Positions 26,045 to 34,841 of a stretch of DNA of 64,000 nt are shown here, piece after piece. The translations under genes and the position numbers were made by a program. The notes below the pieces were generated by a model that saw nothing but the letters and a program-made list of their open reading frames with translations, did no database searches and had not been told where the DNA came from. This stretch comes from Lacrimispora celerecrescens (GTDB lineage: Bacteria > Bacillota > Clostridia > Lachnospirales > Lachnospiraceae), in assembly GCF_000732605.1 (NCBI RefSeq), contig NZ_JPME01000002.1, forward strand, positions 248,001 through 312,000, written 5' to 3'. Position 1 is the stretch's first letter. Every line of letters begins with the position of its first letter.

Positions 26045-27113
26045 TAAAGCTCGCTTCGTGGTATTTCTTTTCCTTCTTGGCTGTATGCTGCTTTTTGCAG
26101 GATGTGCAGGGAGGAAAAAGGAGATGCATGCAGAAGGGGAAATGCAGCAGGAGGCTTCGGGGTTTGTGGGAAGCCGTGGGAACGGTGAGGGAACAGGAAA
26201 GAGAAAGGTCCACGTTTGGGCGGTTTACTGGGATAATAAAGATGTAGTAAGGAGAATGGAAAATTTACAGGAAGAGGTAGATGGGATTAGTTATTTTGCC
26301 GCATATTTTGACAGCGAGAAAAAAATGTTTCTGCCGGAGAACGTTATGGGTATGAAGGCAGCTATAGAGAATAGCGGTAAAAACGGAAAAATGGAAAGCT
26401 ATTTGACTTTTGTAAATGATTTATTGAAAAAAGAAGGGGGTTCTTCTCTTAAAGACAAAGACTTGCTTTATTATCTTTTTTCCTCGAAGGAATCCAGGCA
26501 AAGGCATATCAGTGATATCCTGGAGATGACAGAACAGGGAGGTTTTGACGGGGTCGAAATAGACTATGAAGCCATGAAAAAGGATATGGAGCTTTGGAAG
26601 CTGTTCACTTCTTTTGTCAATGAATTGTATGGAAAGACTTCAGAGAGAGGACTGAAGCTTCGGGTGATTTTAGAACCGGGGGCGCCAGTGGAAGAACTGG
26701 GCTTTGTAAAAGGGCCGGAATACGTTTTTATGTGTTATAATTTATACGGCTATGGGACAGAGCCCGGGCCAAAGGCCGATGAAAATTTTCTGATTTCCAT
26801 GGTGGAGAAAGGGAAGGCTTTGCCGGGAGAAACTTACTTTGCGGTAGCAAACGGCGGATTTGATTTTATAAAAGCCTCCGGAGAGACAGAGCAGATTTCA
26901 ACGGAAGAAGCGATCTTAAGACAAAGCCAGGCAGGAGATAATAAGGCCATACGGCGGGACGAAAAAAGCGGCTGCAAGGTCTATTCTTATAGGGACAGCA
27001 ATGGACGGGAGCATGAGGTTTGGTATGCTGATGACGAAACCTTAAATTTTTGGTACGGCATTTTAGAGAGAGAAGGAGCAAAAGGGCTGTCCTTGTGGAG
27101 GCTTGGCGGTTAA
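25989..27113 (+). CDS. GH18-like lipoprotein
   Basis: 374 aa. Starts at ATG 25989, overlapping the previous gene by 56 bp. An N-terminal signal peptide has lipobox FAGC; the mature part is a single barrel domain reading as GH18: VHVWAVYWDN at strand 1, GFDGVEIDYEAM with the catalytic Glu of the DxxDxDxE motif (here DGVEIDYE), MCYNLYGYG, and GLSLWRLGG at the last strand. It could cleave or trim the exported polysaccharide, or peptidoglycan. Last gene of the polysaccharide locus. Confidence 0.8.
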   Translation: MKLGKPGTGLSTGLSRHCNKARFVVFLFLLGCMLLFAGCAGRKKEMHAEGEMQQEASGFVGSRGNGEGTGKRKVHVWAVYWDNKDVVRRMENLQEEVDGISYFAAYFDSEKKMFLPENVMGMKAAIENSGKNGKMESYLTFVNDLLKKEGGSSLKDKDLLYYLFSSKESRQRHISDILEMTEQGGFDGVEIDYEAMKKDMELWKLFTSFVNELYGKTSERGLKLRVILEPGAPVEELGFVKGPEYVFMCYNLYGYGTEPGPKADENFLISMVEKGKALPGETYFAVANGGFDFIKASGETEQISTEEAILRQSQAGDNKAIRRDEKSGCKVYSYRDSNGREHEVWYADDETLNFWYGILEREGAKGLSLWRLGG

Positions 27114-27176
27114 GGGTTAAGGGGAGTTTTGAAAGAAAGCAGGAGAACAGTGAAATTCTTCTATAAATACATGTTG

Positions 27177-27216
27177 GAAAAGCCTTCTGTGATTAAATTC
27201 ATGGAAGACTTTTTTA
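27177..27216 (+). terminator. Terminator at the end of the polysaccharide locus
   Basis: Stem AAAAGCCTTC / GGAAGACTTTT with one mismatch and a 15-base loop, followed by TTTTATTG. Confidence 0.7.
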
Positions 27217-27276
27217 TTGCAATTTTCCATTTTTAAGGTTCTTTCCTGCCCTGAATCTCAGGCTGCGGGAAAAGAT

Positions 27277-27316
27277 TTTGAAACATTTTGAAACACATGT
27301 TTCAAAATGTTTCAAA
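27277..27316. promoter_or_regulatory. Perfect 19-bp inverted repeat, probable activator site
   Basis: Arm TTTGAAACATTTTGAAACA (27277-27295), spacer CA, exact reverse-complement arm (27298-27316). Each arm itself contains two TTGAAACA-like half sites. It lies about 120-155 bp upstream of the -24/-12 promoter, a usual distance for a sigma-54 enhancer site. It has no T tail and follows a separate terminator, so it is unlikely to be one itself. Between it and the promoter I see nothing else. Confidence 0.75.
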
Positions 27317-27432
27317 TAGAAACGAAATAATTTTCATGCAGTGAGCGGATACAGAATCCCGATGATAGAAAAAAAGGCTCAAAAATACGGTAATCTTATA
27401 AAGTTATCAATAAAAAAGTTCCTGATCCATAG

Positions 27433-27449
27433 TTGGCATGATATTTGCT
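27433..27449 (+). promoter_or_regulatory. Sigma-54 (-24/-12) promoter of the catabolic operon
   Basis: TTGGCATGATATTTGCT has GG (27435-27436) and GC (27447-27448) separated by 10 bases, matching the TGGCAC-N5-TTGCW consensus at all key positions. It lies 67 bases before the first gene, and a sigma-54 activator gene ends the cluster. Confidence 0.85.
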
Positions 27450-27516
27450 TTATAAAAAGTATAGAAGATACGTCGACGTTTTCTTTTAAGAATTACAAAG
27501 AAGGAGAAATAAATAT

Positions 27517-28524
27517 ATGAGCAGGAAACCTGTACTGGGAATTTTACTTGGAGATGCTGCGGGGGTAGGGCCTGAAATGATCGCAAAGCTGGCTGCAAAC
27601 GGTTTTTTAGATCAGAACTGCAGGCCTCTGATTATGGGAGATCTAAGGGTTTTAAAAAAGGCGGAGAAGATTAACTGCCTGAATATTAGGACACAGGCAA
27701 TATCCGATGTTTCGGAAGCAACCTGGGAAGATGGGATTCCCGTTCTGGACCAGAAGAATTTAGATCCTATAGAAATTGAATATGGAAAGCTAAGTATTGA
27801 AAGCGGGAAAGCGTGTCTTGAGCTGTTGAAGCTGGGAGTTGAACTATTTCAGGCCGACAAAATAGACGGCTTCTGCTTCGGACCGCTGAATAAGCAGTCC
27901 ATGATCAAAGCAGGCTGCACAAAGGAAAGTGAACATCATTTTCTGGCCGATTTGTTCCATCAGACAGCTCCCTTTGGCGAAATCAATGTTCTGGGGGATT
28001 TGTGGACCACAAGAACAACCAGTCATATCCCCATTGCCAGAGTAAGTGATCATTTAAGTGTGGAAACCATTATGAGGGCGATCACTCTAGCGGACTCTAC
28101 TTTAAAAAATTCCGGCATTGAGAAACCGGTTCTCGGCATTGCGGCGCTGAATCCCCACTGCGGGGAAGGGGGAAAGTGCGGAAGAGAAGAAATTGACGTA
28201 ATCACTCCGGCCATTGAGGAAGCGAAACGAATGGGCATAGACGCAAGGGGGCCATTCTCATCGGATATACTTTTTATCAATGCATTTAATGGAGAATTTA
28301 ATGGGGTTGTTACCATGTATCACGATCAGGGACAGATAGCACTGAAATTAAAAGGATTTGATCAGGGGATTACCATTGCAGGCGGTCTTCCGGCACCTAT
28401 CGTTACCTGCGCCCACGGAACTGCTTACGATATTGCAGGTAAAGGAGTGGCAAAGACGTCTGCGTTTGAAAATGCTGTGCTGATGGCAGCAAAGATGGCA
28501 AGGACCATCAGAAATATGGATTAA
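27517..28524 (+). CDS. PdxA-family (PdxA2-type) 4-phosphate dehydrogenase
   Basis: Metal- and NAD-dependent oxidative decarboxylase of the PdxA family, 335 aa. Visible motifs: LGDAAGVGPEMIAKL, the metal/substrate histidines in TTSHIPI and MYHDQGQIALKL, LNPHCGEGGKCGREE and CAHGTAYDIAGKG. The catabolic PdxA2 branch acts on 4-phosphates of D-threonate or erythronate-type acids rather than in vitamin B6 synthesis. The operon context (tricarboxylate-type uptake, transketolase, isomerases) supports a catabolic role. The DUF1537 kinase that usually partners PdxA2 is not seen in the cluster. First gene after the sigma-54 promoter. Confidence 0.88.
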   Translation: MSRKPVLGILLGDAAGVGPEMIAKLAANGFLDQNCRPLIMGDLRVLKKAEKINCLNIRTQAISDVSEATWEDGIPVLDQKNLDPIEIEYGKLSIESGKACLELLKLGVELFQADKIDGFCFGPLNKQSMIKAGCTKESEHHFLADLFHQTAPFGEINVLGDLWTTRTTSHIPIARVSDHLSVETIMRAITLADSTLKNSGIEKPVLGIAALNPHCGEGGKCGREEIDVITPAIEEAKRMGIDARGPFSSDILFINAFNGEFNGVVTMYHDQGQIALKLKGFDQGITIAGGLPAPIVTCAHGTAYDIAGKGVAKTSAFENAVLMAAKMARTIRNMD

Positions 28525-28546
28525 TACTTTGGGGAGGTTTATTACA

Positions 28547-28996
28547 ATGAAGAAGGTTCGGACAAAACAGGTGATTCCGCTGTTTATGGCAGGATTTGCC
28601 GTTGTTTTCGGATGGGTGGGTGTCTTTAAACTGGGCTTCTGGAATCCTGATCAGGGGCCGGCACCAGGGTTTTTCCCGTCAATTATGGCGGTTGTTATGT
28701 TTTTAACCAGCATACTTGCTTTTATCCAGTCTTTCAAAGAAGATGGGACCGTGAAATACGAAAAGCAGGAATTGCTGGTCATCGCATCAGGGGCAGGAAT
28801 TATTCTTTCAACCTTTATTATAGGGCTTGTGGGAAGCTGCTTTCTTTATATTATTTTATGGCTGAAAGTCTTTGAAAAAGCAAGCTGGAAGGATACACTG
28901 ATTATTCTGGCCGTGGTCGCTTTTATTGTGATTGGAGTATTTGGCTTGTGGCTGGGGATACAATTTCCCCTGGGTCTGATGGAATACATTTTATAA
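28547..28996 (+). CDS. tctB: TctB-type small membrane subunit
   Basis: 149 aa from ATG 28547, 9 bases after GGGGAGG. Four hydrophobic segments, the N-terminal ones spaced by the typical FWNPDQGPAPGFFP loop found in TctB proteins. Small subunit of a tripartite tricarboxylate transporter; with TctA it forms the membrane channel driven by an ion gradient. Confidence 0.85.
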   Translation: MKKVRTKQVIPLFMAGFAVVFGWVGVFKLGFWNPDQGPAPGFFPSIMAVVMFLTSILAFIQSFKEDGTVKYEKQELLVIASGAGIILSTFIIGLVGSCFLYIILWLKVFEKASWKDTLIILAVVAFIVIGVFGLWLGIQFPLGLMEYIL

Positions 28997-29012
28997 AGGG
29001 GGAAGATCAAAG

Positions 29013-30530
29013 ATGCAGAATTTACAACTTTTACTTCATGGTTTTCAGACAGCCCTTACGTTCCAAAATGTGGGAGCGGCACTTATAGGAGCAGTTTTGG
29101 GACTTATTGTTGGGGCAATGCCGGGAATAGGCAGTCTTGCAGGCGTGGCTCTATTATTGCCACTGACCTATAAGTTCAATCCTACAACAGCAATCATTAT
29201 GCTGGGAGCCCTGTATTATTCCAACATGTATGGCGGCAGCTTCAGTGCAATCCTTTTAAATATTCCAGGAGATTCACCGGCAATCATGACGGCTTTGGAT
29301 GGCTATCCAATGGCTTCAAAGAAAAAAAGGCCGGGGCAGGCGCTTTTGACCGCCGATTTATCCTCTTTTATCGGAGGATCCATTGGTATCTGCATACTTA
29401 CATTTACCGGCCCGGCATTGGCAAATCTGGGATTGAAATTCGGTCCCTCTGAGATGACAGCTCTTCTTTTGATCGCCATGACTTCCATCAGCTGGCTAGT
29501 GGGAGAAAACCCTACAAAGGGTGTGGTTATTACCATGTTCGGGATTATACTGGCAAGCATTGGCATGGATACGCTGTCAGGTGTGCCCAGGTACGATTTT
29601 GGAAACATGTACTTGCTTGGAGGCATTCCATTTACTCCTTATATCATTGGAGCGGTTGGATTCTCACAGGTCATCAAACTGATCATGGAACGTGATCAGG
29701 GAAAGGGCGGAGCAGCCACAGATATGAAATTGACCATCCGGGGCAGCATGATTACCAAGCATGATTTCAGGCGTCTTCTTCCTCCGGCTCTTCGTTCCGG
29801 GTTTCTTGGTACATTTATAGGAGTGCTTCCAGGGGCTGGTGCAACAACAGGTTCTTTTATGGGATATGCGGTTCAGAAGAAAATGAAGAGCGAAGAGGAA
29901 CTTGGAACCGGTGCCATTGAAGGAATTGCGTCCTGTGAAGCTGCCAATAATGCAGCAGCAGCAGGGGCGTTTGCCCCGCTTCTCGCTCTTGGTATCCCTG
30001 GATCAGGAACCGGAGCCGTATTGCTGGGAGGATTGATGATGTGGGGATTGAATCCGGGGCCGCTGTTATTTACAAATGAACCGGATTTTACGTGGGGATT
30101 AATTGCCTCTCTGTTTTTGTCAAACATACTGACTCTGGCAATCGCGGTCTGCGTAATCCCGTTTTTGCTTAAAATACTGTCCGTACCAGTAAAATACATG
30201 ATTCCGTGCATTACCGTTGTGTGTGTGGTAGGCTCATACAGTTCCAGCTATTCCATGTATGGGGTTCTAATCATGTTTTTGTCTGGTATTGCAGGGTATC
30301 TGTTAGATAAAAATGACTATCCGACAGCTCCCATGTTGCTGTCCTTTGTATTGGCGCCGCTTCTGGAATCAAATATGCGCAAAGCATTTATCATATCCGG
30401 AGGCAGTCTGGATATTTTCTTTACAAGGCCTATTACCTGTGTACTTATGGTTGTGTTTTTTGGTGTAGTGGCAACTCCTGTAGTTAAATCAATGATGAAA
30501 AACAAGACAGCAGGAAAAGCCTCAAAATAA
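29013..30530 (+). CDS. tctA: TctA-type large membrane subunit
   Basis: 505 aa, about 11-12 membrane segments. Signature stretches are clear: LIVGAMPGIGSLAGVALLLP near the N-terminus, MYGGSFSAILLNIPGDSPA, and the repeated glycine motif GVLPGAGATTGSFMGYA in the second half, showing the internal duplication of TctA. LALGIPGSGTGAVLLGGLMM follows. It forms the transport channel of a tripartite tricarboxylate transporter for a carboxylate substrate. It follows tctB by 16 bases. Confidence 0.93.
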   Translation: MQNLQLLLHGFQTALTFQNVGAALIGAVLGLIVGAMPGIGSLAGVALLLPLTYKFNPTTAIIMLGALYYSNMYGGSFSAILLNIPGDSPAIMTALDGYPMASKKKRPGQALLTADLSSFIGGSIGICILTFTGPALANLGLKFGPSEMTALLLIAMTSISWLVGENPTKGVVITMFGIILASIGMDTLSGVPRYDFGNMYLLGGIPFTPYIIGAVGFSQVIKLIMERDQGKGGAATDMKLTIRGSMITKHDFRRLLPPALRSGFLGTFIGVLPGAGATTGSFMGYAVQKKMKSEEELGTGAIEGIASCEAANNAAAAGAFAPLLALGIPGSGTGAVLLGGLMMWGLNPGPLLFTNEPDFTWGLIASLFLSNILTLAIAVCVIPFLLKILSVPVKYMIPCITVVCVVGSYSSSYSMYGVLIMFLSGIAGYLLDKNDYPTAPMLLSFVLAPLLESNMRKAFIISGGSLDIFFTRPITCVLMVVFFGVVATPVVKSMMKNKTAGKASK

Positions 30531-30552
30531 AATAAAAACGGAGGAGTTTACA

Positions 30553-31539
30553 ATGAAAAGCAGGAAGACATTTTTAGCAGCAGGGGTGATTGCAGTCTCT
30601 TTGATTATAGGAGGCTGCAACAGTAAACAGGCATCAAGCGGACCGTTTGTTCCAAAGGAAAACGTATCGTGGGTTGTAACAAGCAAGCCGGGTGGCGGAA
30701 GTGATATTTATACCCGTATGATTTCTGATATCATGGTAAGTGAAAAAATGCTGGATCAAACGATCCTGGTCACAAATAAAACGGACGGTGGCGGTGAGAT
30801 CGGAAGAAATGAGGTGGCTAACACAAAAGGAAAGAAAGCAGATTACACCCTTTTGACCTTTAACAGCGGGGATCTGATGCCAATGGTACAGAATACGGCC
30901 AACCGTTCGAAAAACTTTAGGATTCTTGCAATTATGGCAGTAGACAAGCAGTTGATTTTTAAAGGAGAAAAAACAAAGTACCAGGATTTTTCTCAGGCCA
31001 TCGAGGCTGCAAAGAATGGGAAAAAGGTAGTGATAGGAGGTTCAAAGGGCGATGACATTGCAACCTATGAAGCCATGCTTGCAGAAATCGGGCTTACCCA
31101 GAATCAAATGAGTTATATTACCTATGATTCCACCGGGGATGCCATTACGGCGATTCTTGGAGGCCATATAGAATTTGTGATCTCCAAGCCTGCGGCAGCC
31201 TCAGAGTATGTGGAGGCAGGCTCCTTGATTCCAGTTCTGGCTTTGGCTGAGGAGCGTTATACCGGTAATCTGGCAGATGCTCCCACCTTAAGTGAGATCG
31301 GTGATTATAAGAATGTGGAGATTCCGGTGTGGCGCGGTGTGGCGGCTCCGGCAGCCATGAGCGATGCTGCCGCTGCATACTGGAGCGACTTACTGGGAAA
31401 GGTTGCCCAGACGGATAAGTGGAATACGGATTATCTGGAGAAGAACAAATTGGTTGCTGATTATAAGGATATGGCAGAAGCAGGAGAATATGTAACCAAA
31501 TACGAGGCGGACTTCATGGCGGCTAATGGGATAAAATAG
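30553..31539 (+). CDS. tctC: TctC-type solute-binding lipoprotein
   Basis: 328 aa. Lipobox IIGGC near residue 22, then a periplasmic-binding fold of the Bug/TctC family: WVVTSKPGGGSDIYTRM (strand 1 binding loop), VTNKTDGGGEIGRNEVA, and VVIGGSKGDDIATYEAM. It captures the substrate outside the cell for TctAB. The binding loop retains the pattern used to chelate a carboxylate through main-chain atoms, so the substrate is probably an organic or sugar acid. SD GGAGGAG. Confidence 0.92.
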   Translation: MKSRKTFLAAGVIAVSLIIGGCNSKQASSGPFVPKENVSWVVTSKPGGGSDIYTRMISDIMVSEKMLDQTILVTNKTDGGGEIGRNEVANTKGKKADYTLLTFNSGDLMPMVQNTANRSKNFRILAIMAVDKQLIFKGEKTKYQDFSQAIEAAKNGKKVVIGGSKGDDIATYEAMLAEIGLTQNQMSYITYDSTGDAITAILGGHIEFVISKPAAASEYVEAGSLIPVLALAEERYTGNLADAPTLSEIGDYKNVEIPVWRGVAAPAAMSDAAAAYWSDLLGKVAQTDKWNTDYLEKNKLVADYKDMAEAGEYVTKYEADFMAANGIK

Positions 31540-31558
31540 CGGATCAGGAGGAAATATC

Positions 31559-32389
31559 ATGAAACTATGCTATCAGGTGGCGACCCCGGATGTAACAGTT
31601 GCAGATTCGGTAACTGCTTATCAGGGAGCGCTTTCAGAGAGCTTTCAGGCTCTTGCCAGTCTTGGCTATGATGGGGTTGAGCTTATGACTCTCGATCCAT
31701 CCCGGCTTGACTGGGAGGAGGTAAAAGCAGAAGCCAGTAAGAACCGATTGTCGGTTGCTCTTGTTTGTACCGGAGAAATATTCGGCCAGCTTGGGCTAAG
31801 CTATACGGATCCAAGGGCGGAAATACGGGCAGAAGCTATTCGGCGCTCCAGGGAAATCATTGATTTTGCCTGTTTTCTGGGAGCGGATATTAATATTGGA
31901 CGTGTCAGAGGTCAATATTCCAGGGAACTGTCCAGGGATGAGACGGAAGAGCTGGCTGTTAAGGCATTTCAGGAGCTTTCAGAGTATGCGAAGCCAAGGG
32001 ATGTTAAAATAGCTCTGGAAACGGTAACCATTATGCAGACCAACTTTATTAATACTCTGGAAGAAGGGGTCAGGCTGGTAGAACGGGTGGACCGGGGGAA
32101 TTTTAAGCTGATGATGGATGTGTTCCATTTGAACCTGGAAGAGAAAGATATCTGTGAAGCGATCCGCAGATACAGTTCTTATAATATACATGTGCATCTG
32201 GCAGACAATAACCGGAGATATCCAGGCAGCTGTGGATTAAATTTTGAAAAAATCATCAATACCTTCAAAGAATGTGGCTATGAAGGGAATTTCTGTACGG
32301 AAATTTATCAGATTCCCAATCAGTATGAAGCGGCAAAGAGAGCGGCCTTGCATTTAAAGCCGATCTTAAACAAGGTGTATGGGACATAG
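31559..32389 (+). CDS. Sugar phosphate isomerase/epimerase family TIM barrel
   Basis: 276 aa AP-endonuclease-2-type TIM barrel. Metal and active-site positions typical of the family are visible: GYDGVELMTLDP (early Glu), ALETVTIMQTNFI (Glu), LMMDVFHLNLEE (Asp, His), IHVHLADNNRRYPGSC (His) and the C-terminal GNFCTEIYQ (Glu). This corresponds to 3-epimerase/isomerase or inosose dehydratase-type chemistry on keto sugars or sugar acids. It is a distant relative of the two paralogues further down the operon. Confidence 0.82.
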   Translation: MKLCYQVATPDVTVADSVTAYQGALSESFQALASLGYDGVELMTLDPSRLDWEEVKAEASKNRLSVALVCTGEIFGQLGLSYTDPRAEIRAEAIRRSREIIDFACFLGADINIGRVRGQYSRELSRDETEELAVKAFQELSEYAKPRDVKIALETVTIMQTNFINTLEEGVRLVERVDRGNFKLMMDVFHLNLEEKDICEAIRRYSSYNIHVHLADNNRRYPGSCGLNFEKIINTFKECGYEGNFCTEIYQIPNQYEAAKRAALHLKPILNKVYGT

Positions 32390-32405
32390 AAAGGGGAACG
32401 CGGAT

Positions 32406-33071
32406 ATGAAGACAGTGGCATTGATCCATACAGTCAAACGTGTAGCTAATACATTTGAAGAGGCGCTTAGGGCCGGGGTGGATGAAACAATCAGGGTTTA
32501 TAATCTGCTGGATGACTACCTGGCCAATCATCCCAATGAAGTTGGTGAATTTACTATAAATAACAGAAACCGCCTGTTTCAGGATTTAAAGACCCAGGAA
32601 ATGACCGGTGCGGATCTCATCGTCACCACTTGCTCAACCTTGACACCGGTTGTGGATATGCTTCGGCCATTAATAAAGGTGCCGATAATCGCCATTGATG
32701 ATGCCATGGCGTCAAAGGGGGTGACTTACGGCAGGCGGATTCTCATTATGGCAACGGCTGAGAGTACGGTTGAACCCACCAGGGAGAAGCTGAAAAAAGA
32801 AGCTGCTGCGGCAGGTGTAGAAATTGACCTGGATCAGATCGTCTGCAGGGAGGCATTTCATGCCATGAAGGAACTGAAAATGAATGTACATGACAACATT
32901 CTGAGGGAAGAGGCAGGAAAAATCCGGAATTATGACTGTGTGATCCTTGCTCAGGCTTCCATGGCCCATCTTCAGAAGGACATAGAAGAGATCAGCAAAA
33001 TTGTGACTTTATCCAGCCCCTCCCTGTGTATCAGACAGATAAATGAATATTTTAAAGCAGAAGGAGTGTAA
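32406..33071 (+). CDS. Asp/Glu racemase superfamily protein
   Basis: 221 aa from ATG 32406 (SD AAAGGGGA); an upstream ATG at 32379 overlaps the previous gene. The first catalytic Cys motif is present (IVTTCSTLTP) together with PIIAIDDAMA and ILIMATAESTV, typical of the two-domain racemase fold. At the position of the second catalytic Cys the sequence reads VILAQASMAHL, with no Cys, so classic two-base racemisation is unlikely. Several such proteins act as decarboxylases, isomerases or hydantoin racemase relatives. Function in this pathway unknown. Confidence 0.78.
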   Translation: MKTVALIHTVKRVANTFEEALRAGVDETIRVYNLLDDYLANHPNEVGEFTINNRNRLFQDLKTQEMTGADLIVTTCSTLTPVVDMLRPLIKVPIIAIDDAMASKGVTYGRRILIMATAESTVEPTREKLKKEAAAAGVEIDLDQIVCREAFHAMKELKMNVHDNILREEAGKIRNYDCVILAQASMAHLQKDIEEISKIVTLSSPSLCIRQINEYFKAEGV

Positions 33072-33075
33072 CAAT

Positions 33076-33906
33076 ATGAATGCTGAAAGACAGCAGGAAT
33101 TACAACGCTTATGTTTCAGATTTCGCAACGAATTGATTGATCTGCTTTACCACATACAGACCGGTCATCCGGGCGGATCATTATCCTGTACCGAAATCCT
33201 GACTACCCTGTATTTTGAAAAAATCAGGCAGGATCCCAGGCATCCGGACATGGAAGGAAGAGACCGGCTGATCCTATCAAAAGGGCACGCAGCTCCTATT
33301 CTCTACATCATCCTTGCAGAACTCGGATATTTTCCAAAGGAGGAACTGAAAACCCTTCGGCAGATTAACAGCAATCTCCAGGGTCATCCGTGTTTACATA
33401 AAACTCCGGGAGTGGAATTATCAACCGGTCCCCTTGGACTTGGGCTTGGGGCAGGCCTTGGAATGAGTCTTTCAGAACGGTTAAAGGGCAGCGAAGCCTA
33501 TACCTACGTTGTACTTGGAGATGGAGAGATTCAGGAAGGCTCTGTCTGGGAAGCAGCTTTGGCAGCTTCCAAATTCCAGGCAGATCATCTGATTGCCATT
33601 CTGGACAACAATGGGGTCCAGCTTGACGGAACTCTGGAAGAAATCATGCCCATGGGTGATATTCCTGCAAAGTGGGCAGCATTTGGCTGGAAGGTACTGA
33701 CCTGCGACGGACATGATGTAAAATCCATTTCCGATGCCCTGGATAAGGCCGTAGCCTGTAAGGGGAAACCTGTTATTATTATAGCCAATACAGTGAAAGG
33801 AAAGGGGATTTCTTTCATGGAAGGAAAGAATGTCTGGCATGGAAAACCCATTGGCGAAGAGGATTATAAGGCAGCGAAGATTGATCTGGGAGGTGCACCG
33901 GCATGA
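33076..33906 (+). CDS. Transketolase N-terminal subunit
   Basis: 276 aa from ATG 33076 after AGAAGGAG. The thiamine diphosphate-binding half of a split transketolase: HIQTGHPGGSLS, SKGHAAPILY, STGPLGLGLGAGLGMSL and the ThDP motif GDGEIQEGSVWEA...ILDNN. It requires the C-terminal subunit encoded directly after with a 4-bp overlap. In catabolic operons split transketolases often act on dedicated keto-sugar phosphates (for example apulose 4-phosphate in the D-apiose pathway) rather than the pentose phosphate pool. Confidence 0.93.
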   Translation: MNAERQQELQRLCFRFRNELIDLLYHIQTGHPGGSLSCTEILTTLYFEKIRQDPRHPDMEGRDRLILSKGHAAPILYIILAELGYFPKEELKTLRQINSNLQGHPCLHKTPGVELSTGPLGLGLGAGLGMSLSERLKGSEAYTYVVLGDGEIQEGSVWEAALAASKFQADHLIAILDNNGVQLDGTLEEIMPMGDIPAKWAAFGWKVLTCDGHDVKSISDALDKAVACKGKPVIIIANTVKGKGISFMEGKNVWHGKPIGEEDYKAAKIDLGGAPA

Positions 33907-34835
33907 AAAAGGTTGCGATTCGAGATGCTTATGGAGAAGCTTTAAAAAAGCTGGGTCTGGTGAATGAAAAAATAATAGCACTGGAGGCTGATGTGGGGGC
34001 ATCTACAAAAAGCGCTGTTTTTGGAAAAGAGTTCCCGGACCGTTATTTTAATGTAGGGATCAGCGAGATGAATATGACCGCCATGGCAGCAGGCTTTGCC
34101 TTGGAAGGATTCGTACCGTTTGTCAATACATTTGCAAGTTTTTTAACAACCAGAGGAGCAGATCCCATCCAGTGCCTCATTGCTTATGACAGACTGAATG
34201 TCAAACTGGCCGGAACCTACTGCGGACTGTCTGACTCCTACGATGGAGCAAGTCATCACAGTATAACGGATATGGCATTTGTAAGAGCCATTCCAGGGGT
34301 GACGGTGGTAAGCGTCTCCGATGCGGTGGAAACGGAAAAGGCGGTATTTGCGCTGGCAGAATATGAGGGACCTGTGTATCTACGTTTAAGCAGAGCGCCT
34401 GCGCCTGTCATCTATGATGAAACATTGAAGTTTGAAATCGGGAAGGGGATTGTCATAAAGGAAGGATCGGATGTGACTATCATTGCAACGGGAACGGTAC
34501 TGCATAAAGCCCTGGAAGCAGCAAAGTTGTTAAGCGAGGAAGGAATTGAGGCAGCTGTGATTGATATGCATACCGTTAAGCCGATTGACCGGGAGCTAAT
34601 ATATTCTTATGCAAAAAAAACAGGAGCCATAGTGACTGTGGAGGAGCACAGTATCCATGGCGGTCTGGGTAGTGCAGTCGCAGAGGTACTGGTACAGGAA
34701 TGTCCTGTCCCGGTGGAAATAATTGGAGCAGAGGAATTTGCAGAATCCGGGGACTATGAGCAGCTTCTGGAAAAATACGGATACAGCAGCCGGGAGATCG
34801 GTGCAGCTTGTCGGAAGGTAATGGCAAGGAAGTGA
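33903..34835 (+). CDS. Transketolase C-terminal subunit
   Basis: 310 aa, start overlapping the previous stop (ATGA). Pyrimidine-binding domain with LEADVGASTKSAVFGKEFP and FNVGISEMNMTAMAAGFA (catalytic Glu), CGLSDSYDGASHHSITD, and the C-terminal domain with VIDMHTVKPID and VEEHSIHGGLGSAVAE. It makes a heterotetramer with the N-terminal subunit. Confidence 0.93.
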   Translation: MKKVAIRDAYGEALKKLGLVNEKIIALEADVGASTKSAVFGKEFPDRYFNVGISEMNMTAMAAGFALEGFVPFVNTFASFLTTRGADPIQCLIAYDRLNVKLAGTYCGLSDSYDGASHHSITDMAFVRAIPGVTVVSVSDAVETEKAVFALAEYEGPVYLRLSRAPAPVIYDETLKFEIGKGIVIKEGSDVTIIATGTVLHKALEAAKLLSEEGIEAAVIDMHTVKPIDRELIYSYAKKTGAIVTVEEHSIHGGLGSAVAEVLVQECPVPVEIIGAEEFAESGDYEQLLEKYGYSSREIGAACRKVMARK

Positions 34836-34841
34836 TGCAGG

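Noticed and set aside
27277-27316. Inverted repeat as a transcription terminator
   Set aside because: It is very A+T-rich, lacks a T tail, and a better terminator lies 60 bases upstream; an operator is more likely.
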